Shown here piece after piece: positions 1 through 5,279 of a stretch of 5,533 nt of DNA. Within the stretch, counting starts at the first letter, position 1; each line of letters opens with the position of its first letter. The notes beneath the pieces were generated by a model that saw only the letters and a list, made by a program, of their open reading frames with translations, searched no databases and was not told the origin of the DNA. Position numbers and translations under genes: made by a program. The stretch is taken from NCBI GenBank assembly GCA_044868295.1, contig JBIOWF010000337.1, positions 1-5,533 of the forward strand. Direction: 5' to 3'. The DNA is from JBIOWF01 sp044868295. GTDB taxonomy: Bacteria > Actinomycetota > Actinomycetes > Streptosporangiales > Streptosporangiaceae.

Positions 1-29
1 GGATTCACTCTGGTCGTCCGCTGCGGCAT
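1..29 (-). CDS. 5' end of an unidentified gene leaving the window
   Basis: On the minus strand an ATG at 29-27 opens a frame of nine complete codons reading MPQRTTRVN before the window edge. It is supported mainly by the ribosome site in front of it: a perfect AGGAGG at 42-37, seven bases before the ATG. It lies 88 bases downstream of the stop of the Ig/filamin lipoprotein gene on the same strand, so the two could be co-transcribed. Nine residues are too few to name a family. The basic start (R4, R7) could be the n-region of a signal peptide or simply a cytosolic N-terminus; nothing visible decides this. Confidence 0.6.
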
Positions 30-36
30 GATCGTA

Positions 37-42
37 CCTCCT
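37..42 (-). promoter_or_regulatory. Shine-Dalgarno site of the left-edge gene
   Basis: The minus strand reads AGGAGG here, a full match to the anti-Shine-Dalgarno core, with a seven-base spacer to the ATG at 29. It is the strongest ribosome site in the window and the reason for calling a gene at the left edge. Confidence 0.65.
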
Positions 43-85
43 CATCAGTCTTCCTGGACCGGCGGAGACGTGAATGACAAGACCA

Positions 86-100
86 TCGCCGACGCGGCGA
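86..100 (-). terminator. Short GC hairpin after the Ig/filamin gene, possible weak terminator
   Basis: TCGCCG and CGGCGA pair over six bases around a three-base loop, 17 bases past the TAG stop of the minus-strand lipoprotein gene. On the minus strand it is followed by a mildly T-rich stretch (tggtcttgtcatt) but no real T-run. In sequence this GC-rich such stems arise by chance, so it may only weakly attenuate transcription into the next gene, or do nothing. Confidence 0.2.
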
Positions 101-117
101 GCCGCTCACGATCGCTG

Positions 118-2139
118 CTATCCTCCCTGGCACCCCGAGAACGGGAACGGCACCACGAGCTGATAGGGGCTGTCCGCCACCGGCGCTCCGTCGAGCGTGA
201 CGTCGACGCGGTAGATGCCCACCGGGAGGTTGAGCGCCGCGGTGTACCCGCCGTCGCCGGCGTCGCTCGGGGTGATTGCGGGCCCCTCGTTCACCCGGAT
301 CCGGAACGCATCGCCGCCCCGCGTGATCCGGTTGCCGAACGCGTCGAACGCCGTGATCGTGATCCTGGCCGGAAGCTGGGACGACTCGACGCAGCCCGGC
401 ACCGCCGCCGCCGACTTACCCGCGTCCGTCGGACCCGCCCGGACCGCGCTCGAGAACGGCGAGCCGCTCACCGCCGTCCCCGACACCCGCACCTGCACCC
501 GGTCCGTACCGGCCTTCGTCGGGGTGTACGCGGCCGTGTAGCGACCGCCGCCCTGGTCCGTCACGCTCAGCGAGCTCTTCGGATTGGCGCCCGAAACCGA
601 TACCGAGATCACGCTCGCCCGGCCGGTCACGTCGTTTCCCTGCGCGTCCTTGAGCCGGATTTCGACGCTGGTCCCCTGCCCCGCCGTGCCCTCCGGCACC
701 GTGGCGACGCTCCGCGCGGCGCTGGGGGTGCCCGCGGACACCGTTACCGTCGCGGTCTCCGCGATCGGGGTTCCTCCGATCGTGGCGGACACGACGTGGT
801 CGCCCGGCGCAGTCGCGCTCAGGACCCCGGTGGTGGCGCCGTCACTCCCCGTCGGCTGCGCCGGCTGGGTCAGCGCGTTCCCATCGCCGGTGGCCGAGAG
901 GGTGACGGTGGCGCCGGGGATAGGATTGTCGAACCCGTCGCGCGCGGTCACCGTGATCGTGCTCCGGCTCGATCCGCTCGACGCCGTGATCGCCGCCGGC
1001 GAGGCGCTCACTCCGCTGTTCCCGGCGTCCAGCGCGCCGGGCGTTGCCATGGCGGTAAAGGTCACGGGGCTGCCGCTCACGTCGAGCCCCGAGAGCGTGG
1101 CCGCCACTGCGTTGGCGCCGGCCTTCTGACCCAGCGTCCACCCGCCGGCCGCCGCGACGCCATCGGCGCCGGTCACCGGCGTGGCGCCAGTGAGCCGTCC
1201 GCCGCCACCCGTTACCCTGAACGTCACCGGGATGCCCGCGAGCGGGTTGCCGTCCGCATCGCGCACCAGCACCGCCGGCGGCACCGCCACCGCCGTCGCC
1301 ACAGCCGCGGACTGTGCGTCGCCCGCCGCGGCCTCCATCGCCGCCGGCGCGCCGACGCCGAGCGCCACCGCGGCGGTGGCCGAGGCAAAGCCGTCGGCGG
1401 TGAAGGCGAGGGTGCGGGTGCCGGGCGACCCCCCGAAGGCGAGATCGGTGAACGTCACTCGACCGGTGGGGTCGCTGGTGGCGGTCGTCCCGCCGGCCAG
1501 AGTGCCGCCGCCGCTCGAGATCTGCGCGGTGACGGTGACGCCCTCGCGGGCGACGTCGTTGCCGTCCGCGTCCTGGAGCTGGAGCACGGGCTGCGGACTC
1601 AGGGGCACGCCGGCCACGGCGACCGCCGGCGGCGCCACGGCCAGCGCGAGCCGCGCGGCCACGCCGGTCGCGAGGAACACCGCCGGCTCGGGCGGGTGCT
1701 GGATGCCGCGCAGCTCGGCGGTGGTGACGTAGGTCCCGAGCGTGGTCCCGAGCATCCGCTGGGTGCCGGCCTCGCCGCTGGACGACGTTACGCTGGTCGC
1801 CGGGCTCACGCTGCCGCCCACCTCCGCCGTCCAGGTCACCTCGACCCCGACGACCGGATCGCCGAACCCGTCCGCCACCCGCACCACCAGGGAATCGCCC
1901 AGCGGCTCGCCGGTCGTCCCGCTCTGCCGGTTGCCGCGCACCGCCGTGATCTGGGAGGGCTGGCCCTGGTTGGGCAGCGTCAGCTCGCCGCCGCACGCGG
2001 CGAGGCCGGTGAGAAGGAGAGCGAGCCTTGCCGCCACGCGCGGACGGATCTCGATGCCACGCTCCGCTACGCCGCAGCGCGTGATGGACGATGGAGCAGG
2101 CCGACGAAAGCGGCGGGCATTCGAGAAACGCAGGAGCAT
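118..2139 (-). CDS. Surface lipoprotein with tandem Ig-like and filamin-like domains
   Basis: This is a 673-residue predicted lipoprotein, probably exported and lipid-anchored by Cys49 of the lipobox LAAC-GG (hydrophobic stretch about 38-48). The rest is six beta-sandwich repeats of about 100 residues. Each carries a D-x-x-G/D-N/D turn, starting at residues 90, 190, 294, 401, 498 and 599, usually followed by G-x-x-VT. The first four resemble bacterial Ig-like (Big/invasin-type) domains; the last two end in GSPF and DSPY and contain GRYTAAYTP and GGYTAALNL, which is filamin/ABP280-repeat style. No enzyme motif is seen; a structural, adhesive or spacer role is inferred. The start is uncertain: the ATG at 2139 has no ribosome site and leaves a long n-region. 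A GTG at 2037 would give 639 residues and a compact signal of 14 residues before the Cys, but also lacks a good ribosome site. The stop is TAG. Confidence 0.85.
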   Translation of the reverse strand: MLLRFSNARRFRRPAPSSITRCGVAERGIEIRPRVAARLALLLTGLAACGGELTLPNQGQPSQITAVRGNRQSGTTGEPLGDSLVVRVADGFGDPVVGVEVTWTAEVGGSVSPATSVTSSSGEAGTQRMLGTTLGTYVTTAELRGIQHPPEPAVFLATGVAARLALAVAPPAVAVAGVPLSPQPVLQLQDADGNDVAREGVTVTAQISSGGGTLAGGTTATSDPTGRVTFTDLAFGGSPGTRTLAFTADGFASATAAVALGVGAPAAMEAAAGDAQSAAVATAVAVPPAVLVRDADGNPLAGIPVTFRVTGGGGRLTGATPVTGADGVAAAGGWTLGQKAGANAVAATLSGLDVSGSPVTFTAMATPGALDAGNSGVSASPAAITASSGSSRSTITVTARDGFDNPIPGATVTLSATGDGNALTQPAQPTGSDGATTGVLSATAPGDHVVSATIGGTPIAETATVTVSAGTPSAARSVATVPEGTAGQGTSVEIRLKDAQGNDVTGRASVISVSVSGANPKSSLSVTDQGGGRYTAAYTPTKAGTDRVQVRVSGTAVSGSPFSSAVRAGPTDAGKSAAAVPGCVESSQLPARITITAFDAFGNRITRGGDAFRIRVNEGPAITPSDAGDGGYTAALNLPVGIYRVDVTLDGAPVADSPYQLVVPFPFSGCQGG

Positions 2140-2328
2140 ATCCGGGCAACGACGTCGGGAAGATTCGGAACTCTACTGCCTGGGACGGAGGGGGGCTAGG
2201 GCGGCGAGGCCAAGGGTTCCCGCGTGTCTGGTTTCGCCGGGAACTTCCGCAGTACTCAGGTGGGAGGGACTCTGCACCGGTCACGCGGGATCACCCGGCG
2301 GCGCGCACCGCTCACCAGGTGGACGGAC
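2140..2328. other. Divergent intergenic region between two lipoprotein genes
   Basis: These 189 bases separate the 5' ends of the Ig/filamin gene (minus) and the DUF3455 gene (plus), so promoters for both should lie here. Open frames cross it but have no family signal. I find no convincing -35/-10 pair on either strand. The plus-strand gene has an AGGTGG ribosome-site match at 2317-2322, six bases before its ATG. Confidence 0.5.
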
Positions 2329-2859
2329 ATGAACATCACCCTGCATTGGCTCAGGCATTCGCTCGTCGCTGTCGCGGGCATGGCCCTGTTGGCCGGGTGC
2401 GCCGACGACTCCCCCGTTGACCCGGTCGCTACGCTCGCGACGGCAGCGGGCTCGGGCACCGACCATCCAGCCGCGGACCTCGGCACCTGCGACAGCCTAA
2501 GCGTGCCGGCAGGGAGCCAGCTCGCGTTCCGAGCGTACGCCCAGGGCGTGCAGGTCTACCGCTGGGACGGCACGAACTGGAGCCTGGTTGGGCCGTCGGC
2601 GACGTTGTTCGCCGATGCCGAGGGCAATGGTGCCGTCGGCACGCATTGCACCGGTCCAACCTGGGAGAGCACCAGCGGCAGCACCCTGGTCGGCGCGATC
2701 AGCAAACGCTGCACCCCGAACCCCGACGCCATTCCGTGGCTGTTGCTCCGGGCGGTCTCGAGCGAGGGGCCCGGCGTCTTTCAGGGGGTGACGCACATCC
2801 AGCGCGTGAACACCGTGGCCGGCAAGGCTCCGACCGAGGCCGGGACCTTCACGGACTAG
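2329..2859 (+). CDS. DUF3455 lipoprotein, cut short by an in-frame TAG
   Basis: This 176-residue lipoprotein of unknown function has a signal peptide ending in the lipobox LLAG-C (Cys24), followed by a DUF3455 domain from about residue 55 to the end. Matching family-style blocks are VPAGSQLAFRAYAQGVQVYRW (57-79 region), WSLVGPSATLFAD, VGTHCTGPTWES (103-114), PDAIPWLLLRAV (132-142) and GVFQGVTHIQRVNTVAGKAP (149-168). The chosen ATG at 2329 follows AGGTGG by six bases and puts the signal peptide at the very N-terminus; an upstream in-frame ATG at 2224 would bury it. The odd feature is the end: the family's usual final block, PYTAEYYFYR-like, is absent before the TAG at 2857-2859 but follows it in the same frame. 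The gene is therefore probably a recently truncated or mis-sequenced form of a 193-residue protein. Function of the family is unknown to me; an envelope location is inferred. Mature cysteines are at 24, 54, 107 and 128. Confidence 0.85.
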   Translation: MNITLHWLRHSLVAVAGMALLAGCADDSPVDPVATLATAAGSGTDHPAADLGTCDSLSVPAGSQLAFRAYAQGVQVYRWDGTNWSLVGPSATLFADAEGNGAVGTHCTGPTWESTSGSTLVGAISKRCTPNPDAIPWLLLRAVSSEGPGVFQGVTHIQRVNTVAGKAPTEAGTFTD

Positions 2860-2910
2860 GTGAGGGATATGCCGTACACGGCCGAGTATTTCTTCTACCG
2901 GGCTCCCTGA
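2857..2910 (+). pseudogene. Detached C-terminal tail of the DUF3455 protein
   Basis: Reading on in frame from the TAG at 2857-2859 gives VRDMPYTAEYFFYRAP and then TGA at 2908-2910. This matches the conserved last block of DUF3455 proteins (PYTA-x-Y-x-FYR), so these 54 bases are the rest of the gene, not intergenic DNA. Only one codon is wrong and no frameshift is needed. A CAG (Gln) to TAG change by one C-to-T transition is the simplest origin; GAG or AAG are alternatives. Other genes here also stop at TAG (2919-2921, 118-120), which argues against amber being reassigned to an amino acid in this genome. Confidence 0.8.
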
Positions 2911-2918
2911 GGGCCCGG
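2898..2918. terminator. Hairpin between convergent genes, possible bidirectional terminator
   Basis: CCGGGC at 2898-2903 pairs with GCCCGG at 2913-2918; a T-G wobble and a further C-G pair extend the stem to eight pairs around a five-base loop. It overlaps the TGA that ends the full-length DUF3455 frame and abuts the TAG of the convergent HAF-repeat gene (2919-2921), the place expected for a shared terminator. Neither side has a T-run, so it does not meet the classical intrinsic-terminator pattern; it could instead act as an RNA 3'-end stabiliser. Confidence 0.4.
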
Positions 2919-4019
2919 CTAGTGGCGCGTCCAGAGGATGGCTGGATTCCGGTCCTCCTCTGGGGCATCACCCTCGCCCGCGATCTGACCCTGCGGATTG
3001 ATGGCTTGCGCGGCGCTGAAGGTTCCGCCGGGCAGCTTCCCCAGATCGATGACGTCGCCATGGTCCCACAGAACGGCATGCGACTCGCCCGCCGCCGTCT
3101 GGCTCGAGCCGACCACCTGACCTCCGGGATTGATGGACTTGGCCCCGCTGTTGGGGCCGCCGAGCGTACCGAGATCGGTCATGACGCCGGCGTCCCAGAG
3201 GAAGGCGTGGGTGTCGCCCTGCGCCGTCTCGCTCGAGCCAACCACCTGGCCGGTGGGACTGATGCCGCCGGCAAAGCTGTTGCTGCCCCCGAGCGTGCCC
3301 AGTTCGGTCGTCGTGCCGTTCTCCCAAAGAACGGCCCGAAAGGCGGCTGCTTCCCGGATGTACCCGACCACCTGCCCCGCCTGGTTGATGTCGGACGCAT
3401 GGCTGAAGGTCCCCGCCACCGGATGCAGGTCGGTCATGACGCCGTTCTCCCAGAGGAAGGCGTGGGTGTCGCCTGCCGCGGTCTCGCTTTCGCCGACTAC
3501 CTGGCCCCTGGGGTTGATGGCCAAGGCCCAGCTGAAGAGACCGCCCAGGCTCCCCAGGTCGGTCATGACGCCCCTGCTCCAGAGAAAGGCGTGGGTTTCG
3601 CCCGACCCGTTCTCGCTCATGCCGACCACCTGGCCCTCGGCGTTGATGCCGAACGCTCCGCTGAAGGAGCCGCCCAGGGTCCCCAGCACCGTCACGGCGC
3701 CCCGGTGCCAGATGACCGCCCGGACATCCACCAGGGTGCTGCTGCCGTCTACCGTCACCCTTCTGCCCCGCTGACCGACGATCCGTCCCGACGGGTCGAT
3801 GTCAAAGGCCTCGCTGAACTCCTGATCGAGCCTGCTCAGGTCGACCGCGGTGTAGGCACTTGCCGTGGCTCGGGACAGGCTCGGGCCACCGGCGGGATCG
3901 GTCGGGGCCTCCTCGGACGTGCAGGCCGCCATCGCAACTGCCAGCACGGCGCAGAGCGAGGCTATCCGCCGTCCGGCACGCTGGTTGACGGGGCTCGCGT
4001 CAAGGAATGTATCCGGCAT
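2919..4019 (-). CDS. HAF-repeat lipoprotein, predicted seven-bladed beta-propeller
   Basis: This 366-residue protein is predicted to be exported as a lipoprotein: basic n-region (R14, R17, R18), hydrophobic 19-32, then Cys33 in AMAAC, and a Thr/Pro/Gly linker to about residue 55. The rest is seven copies of the HAF (extracellular) repeat, typified by INPxGQVVGxSETA, THAFLW and GVMTDLGTLGG, with the isoleucine of each IN/ID/IS at 74, 125, 168, 211, 253, 296 and 340. That 42-44-residue period (51 for the first) suits propeller blades. The start is the ATG at 4019 because AGGAGA lies six bases before it; a longer frame from 4076 would add 19 residues and bury the signal. Function is unknown: HAF proteins are surface or extracellular, and no catalytic motif is seen. 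The gene is convergent with the DUF3455 gene, eight bases from its full-length stop. Confidence 0.88.
   Translation of the reverse strand: MPDTFLDASPVNQRAGRRIASLCAVLAVAMAACTSEEAPTDPAGGPSLSRATASAYTAVDLSRLDQEFSEAFDIDPSGRIVGQRGRRVTVDGSSTLVDVRAVIWHRGAVTVLGTLGGSFSGAFGINAEGQVVGMSENGSGETHAFLWSRGVMTDLGSLGGLFSWALAINPRGQVVGESETAAGDTHAFLWENGVMTDLHPVAGTFSHASDINQAGQVVGYIREAAAFRAVLWENGTTTELGTLGGSNSFAGGISPTGQVVGSSETAQGDTHAFLWDAGVMTDLGTLGGPNSGAKSINPGGQVVGSSQTAAGESHAVLWDHGDVIDLGKLPGGTFSAAQAINPQGQIAGEGDAPEEDRNPAILWTRH
2922..3854 (-). repeat. Tandem HAF repeat array within the lipoprotein gene
   Basis: The protein repeat is visible in the DNA as a period near 129 bases. The plus-strand string cggtcatgacg recurs at 3176, 3431 and 3560 (spacings 255 and 129), each followed by agaggaaggcgtgggtgtcgcc or a near copy. 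Outer units are more diverged: the first has an insert (residues about 84-98) and the fourth has lost THAFLW (AAFRAVLW). The near-identity of inner units suggests amplification or gene conversion among blades and makes this stretch prone to copy-number change and assembly error. Confidence 0.75.
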
Positions 4020-4025
4020 GATGTC

Positions 4026-4031
4026 TCTCCT
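4026..4031 (-). promoter_or_regulatory. Shine-Dalgarno site of the HAF-repeat gene
   Basis: The minus strand reads AGGAGA, six bases before the ATG at 4019. It decides the start in favour of MPDTFLDASP over the upstream in-frame ATGs at 4067 and 4076. Confidence 0.7.
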
Positions 4032-4067
4032 GAGAGCGTTGGCAGGCTTCATCTGGGTTGCCTGCAT

Positions 4068-4097
4068 CCTATACAAGCTCGTTCAAGCAACTCTCAA
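4068..4097 (-). promoter_or_regulatory. Candidate sigma-70-type promoter of the HAF-repeat gene
   Basis: On the minus strand TTGAGA (4097-4092) is five of six to the -35 consensus and TATAGG (4073-4068) is four of six to the -10, with an 18-base spacer. Transcription would start near 4061, giving a leader of about 40 bases with the ribosome site near its end. This AT-richer patch stands out from its GC-rich surroundings. Promoter preferences in this organism are unknown, so the call rests on the E. coli-type consensus alone. Confidence 0.4.
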
Positions 4098-4199
4098 GTG
4101 GCCAGTCCTCGAGGGGCACGCCCGTCCCAATTGCACGGTGCGTTCGCCGGCAGGCATTCTCCTGCACTGTGATCCCGGTCCCCCACAGTCGAGCTCGCC

Positions 4200-4512
4200 A
4201 TGCACATGGTCGAAGGCGGCCTGGACGACCCGCGCGTCGTCGCCCTGCTGCACACGCACCAGACCCGCGCTCGGGCGGAGACCGCGCCGGGGAGCGCCCA
4301 CGCGCTCGACCTCTTCGGGCTCCGGGCGCCCGAGGTGACCTTCTGGTCCGCGTGGGATGACGCGGCTGAGCCTCGAGACGGGGTCGTGGCCGTACTTCGC
4401 GCCGGCGCGGGCCTTGTATGCGCGGCATGGGTTCGTGGAGTGCGGGCCGTTCGGGGAGTATCGGGAGGATCCGAACAGCGTGTTCATGACGTTAGTGCTC
4501 GAGACGGATTAG
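4200..4512 (+). pseudogene. GNAT N-acetyltransferase remnant with internal deletion and frame shift
   Basis: Two pieces of one GNAT-family acetyltransferase lie in different frames. The N-terminal piece from ATG 4200 reads MHMVEGGLDDPRVVALL, then HALDLFGLRAPEVTFWSAWDD, ending near 4364. From about 4363, one base out of register, comes the C-terminal piece: RLSLETGSW, FAPARALYARHGFVECGPFG, EYREDPNSVFMTL, stopping at TAG 4510-4512. In intact relatives roughly 60 residues lie between FWSAWDG and LSLETGS, including the GCGALKEL strand and the R-G-x-G/A acetyl-CoA pyrophosphate loop. All of that is missing, so no active enzyme can be made. The change in frame implies a deletion of length 2 modulo 3. 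If translated, the first frame runs on into unrelated sequence to 4529. No ribosome site is evident before 4200. The gene is convergent with the SDR gene. Confidence 0.85.
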
Positions 4513-4532
4513 CGGCCGCCAGCCGGTGAGTC

Positions 4533-5183
4533 TCAGTACGCGACCCCGAAACGACGGCCAACGTTCCGGGGACGCTCCAGCTCGTCGAGCACCGCGACGG
4601 CGTAATCCTCGAACGAGATGAAGCTCTTCCCCGCGGAGTCGACCAGGAACTGGTCGCCGGTGGTACGGTATCTCCCCGTCCGCTCGCCCGGGCCGATCTC
4701 CGCCGCGGGGCTCAGGTAGGTCCACTCGAGTCCCTCCGCCTCGTTGCGCCACACCGCCAGCGCCTCACGTCCCTCGCGCGACTCGGCCTTGTAGATCTCG
4801 GGGAAGTCTGGCAGGTCAGCGAGCACTTTCCCGGGTGCGACCTCGAGACTGCTCGCGCCTCCGACATAGAGCACGCGTCTCACGCCGGCCGCGCGGAGCC
4901 CCGCGATGAGGGCGCGCGCATTGGCCGAGAGCGAGGGCGCGGGGAGCCCGCGCGGGTTGGGGCGCGGAGAGATGGCGCTGACCACCGCGTCGGCGCCCCG
5001 TACGACTCTGGCGACATCGCCGGCGTTGGTGGCATCGCCCTTCACGAGGCGCACGCGTGGATCGGGCGGCTGGACTGCGTCGGGGTCGCGCACCACGCCG
5101 ATGACCTCGTGCCCGCGGCTCAGGGCTTCCGTCGCGATGCGCCGGCCGATGTTTCCGGTGGCTCCGATGACGACGAGCTTCAT
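4533..5183 (-). CDS. NAD(P)-binding atypical SDR, NmrA/YwnB-like (COG2910 type)
   Basis: This is an intact 216-residue Rossmann-fold protein of the NAD(P)H-binding, NmrA-like group. Residues 1-13 are MKLVVIGATGNIG, the GxxGxxG dinucleotide loop at beta-1; R32-D33 at the end of beta-2 suggests NADP(H) preference; GDA at 49-51 and VVSAI at 67-71 are the next conserved strands. Family blocks follow: VLYVGGASSLEVAPG (104-118), DLPDFPEIYKAE (123-134), LEWTYLSPAAEIGPGERTG (152-170) and FEDYAVAVLDELERP (191-205). Substrate and reaction are unknown; relatives are annotated as NADH-flavin reductases or epimerase-like proteins without firm proof. The start is the ATG at 5183, preceded by AGGAG with a nine-base spacer; this places the Rossmann strand at the N-terminus as usual. 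Length is typical. It is divergent from msrA, with 96 bases between starts. Confidence 0.9.
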   Translation of the reverse strand: MKLVVIGATGNIGRRIATEALSRGHEVIGVVRDPDAVQPPDPRVRLVKGDATNAGDVARVVRGADAVVSAISPRPNPRGLPAPSLSANARALIAGLRAAGVRRVLYVGGASSLEVAPGKVLADLPDFPEIYKAESREGREALAVWRNEAEGLEWTYLSPAAEIGPGERTGRYRTTGDQFLVDSAGKSFISFEDYAVAVLDELERPRNVGRRFGVAY

Positions 5184-5279
5184 GGCCAGTTGCTCCTGCG
5201 TGAGCCGATTCCCGGAACATATCACGTAGGGGAACACAATCGCCCGCAAACGGTTTTATTTCTGGAAAGGAGAATCGCC
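5184..5279. promoter_or_regulatory. Divergent promoter region between the SDR gene and msrA
   Basis: Both genes must be transcribed from these 96 bases unless read from further away. It contains AGGAG for the SDR gene (5197-5193, minus) and AAGGAG for msrA (5267-5272, plus). GGAACA occurs twice in direct orientation (5214-5219 and 5231-5236, 17 bases apart), which could be half-sites for a regulator but may be chance. No strong -35/-10 pair is visible; an AT-rich patch (cggttttatttc, 5251-5262) lies just before the msrA ribosome site. Confidence 0.45.

Noticed and set aside
28..2199. A 723-residue plus-strand open frame fully antisense to the Ig/filamin gene
   Set aside because: Its translation is dominated by Arg, His, Gly and Ala with no domain or signal, as expected when a GC-rich gene is read on the other strand. 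The opposite frame has a lipobox and six regular domains.
842..2284. A 480-residue minus-strand open frame overlapping the Ig/filamin gene
   Set aside because: It is an Arg/Gly-rich shifted reading of the same strand with no recognisable protein pattern.
2857..2859. TAG read as pyrrolysine or another recoded amino acid
   Set aside because: DUF3455 has no known pyrrolysine use, TAG serves as the normal stop of several genes here, and no recoding element is visible downstream.
4150..4165. Five-pair hairpin (GCAGG/CCTGC) upstream of the GNAT remnant
   Set aside because: It is too short and lacks any T-run, ribosome site or known riboswitch feature around it.
2646..4172. A 508-residue plus-strand open frame across the HAF gene
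   Set aside because: It runs antisense to the HAF repeats. Its apparent repeats are the reverse reading of the same 129-base units.
2919..4172. Tandem 129-base units considered as a CRISPR or satellite array
   Set aside because: The period equals 43 codons, stays in frame, and the translated units are a known protein repeat; there are no short repeat/spacer units.
4513..4532. CGGC/GCCG inverted repeat between the GNAT remnant and the SDR gene as a terminator
   Set aside because: Only four pairs can form and no T-run follows on either strand; such stems are expected by chance at this GC content.
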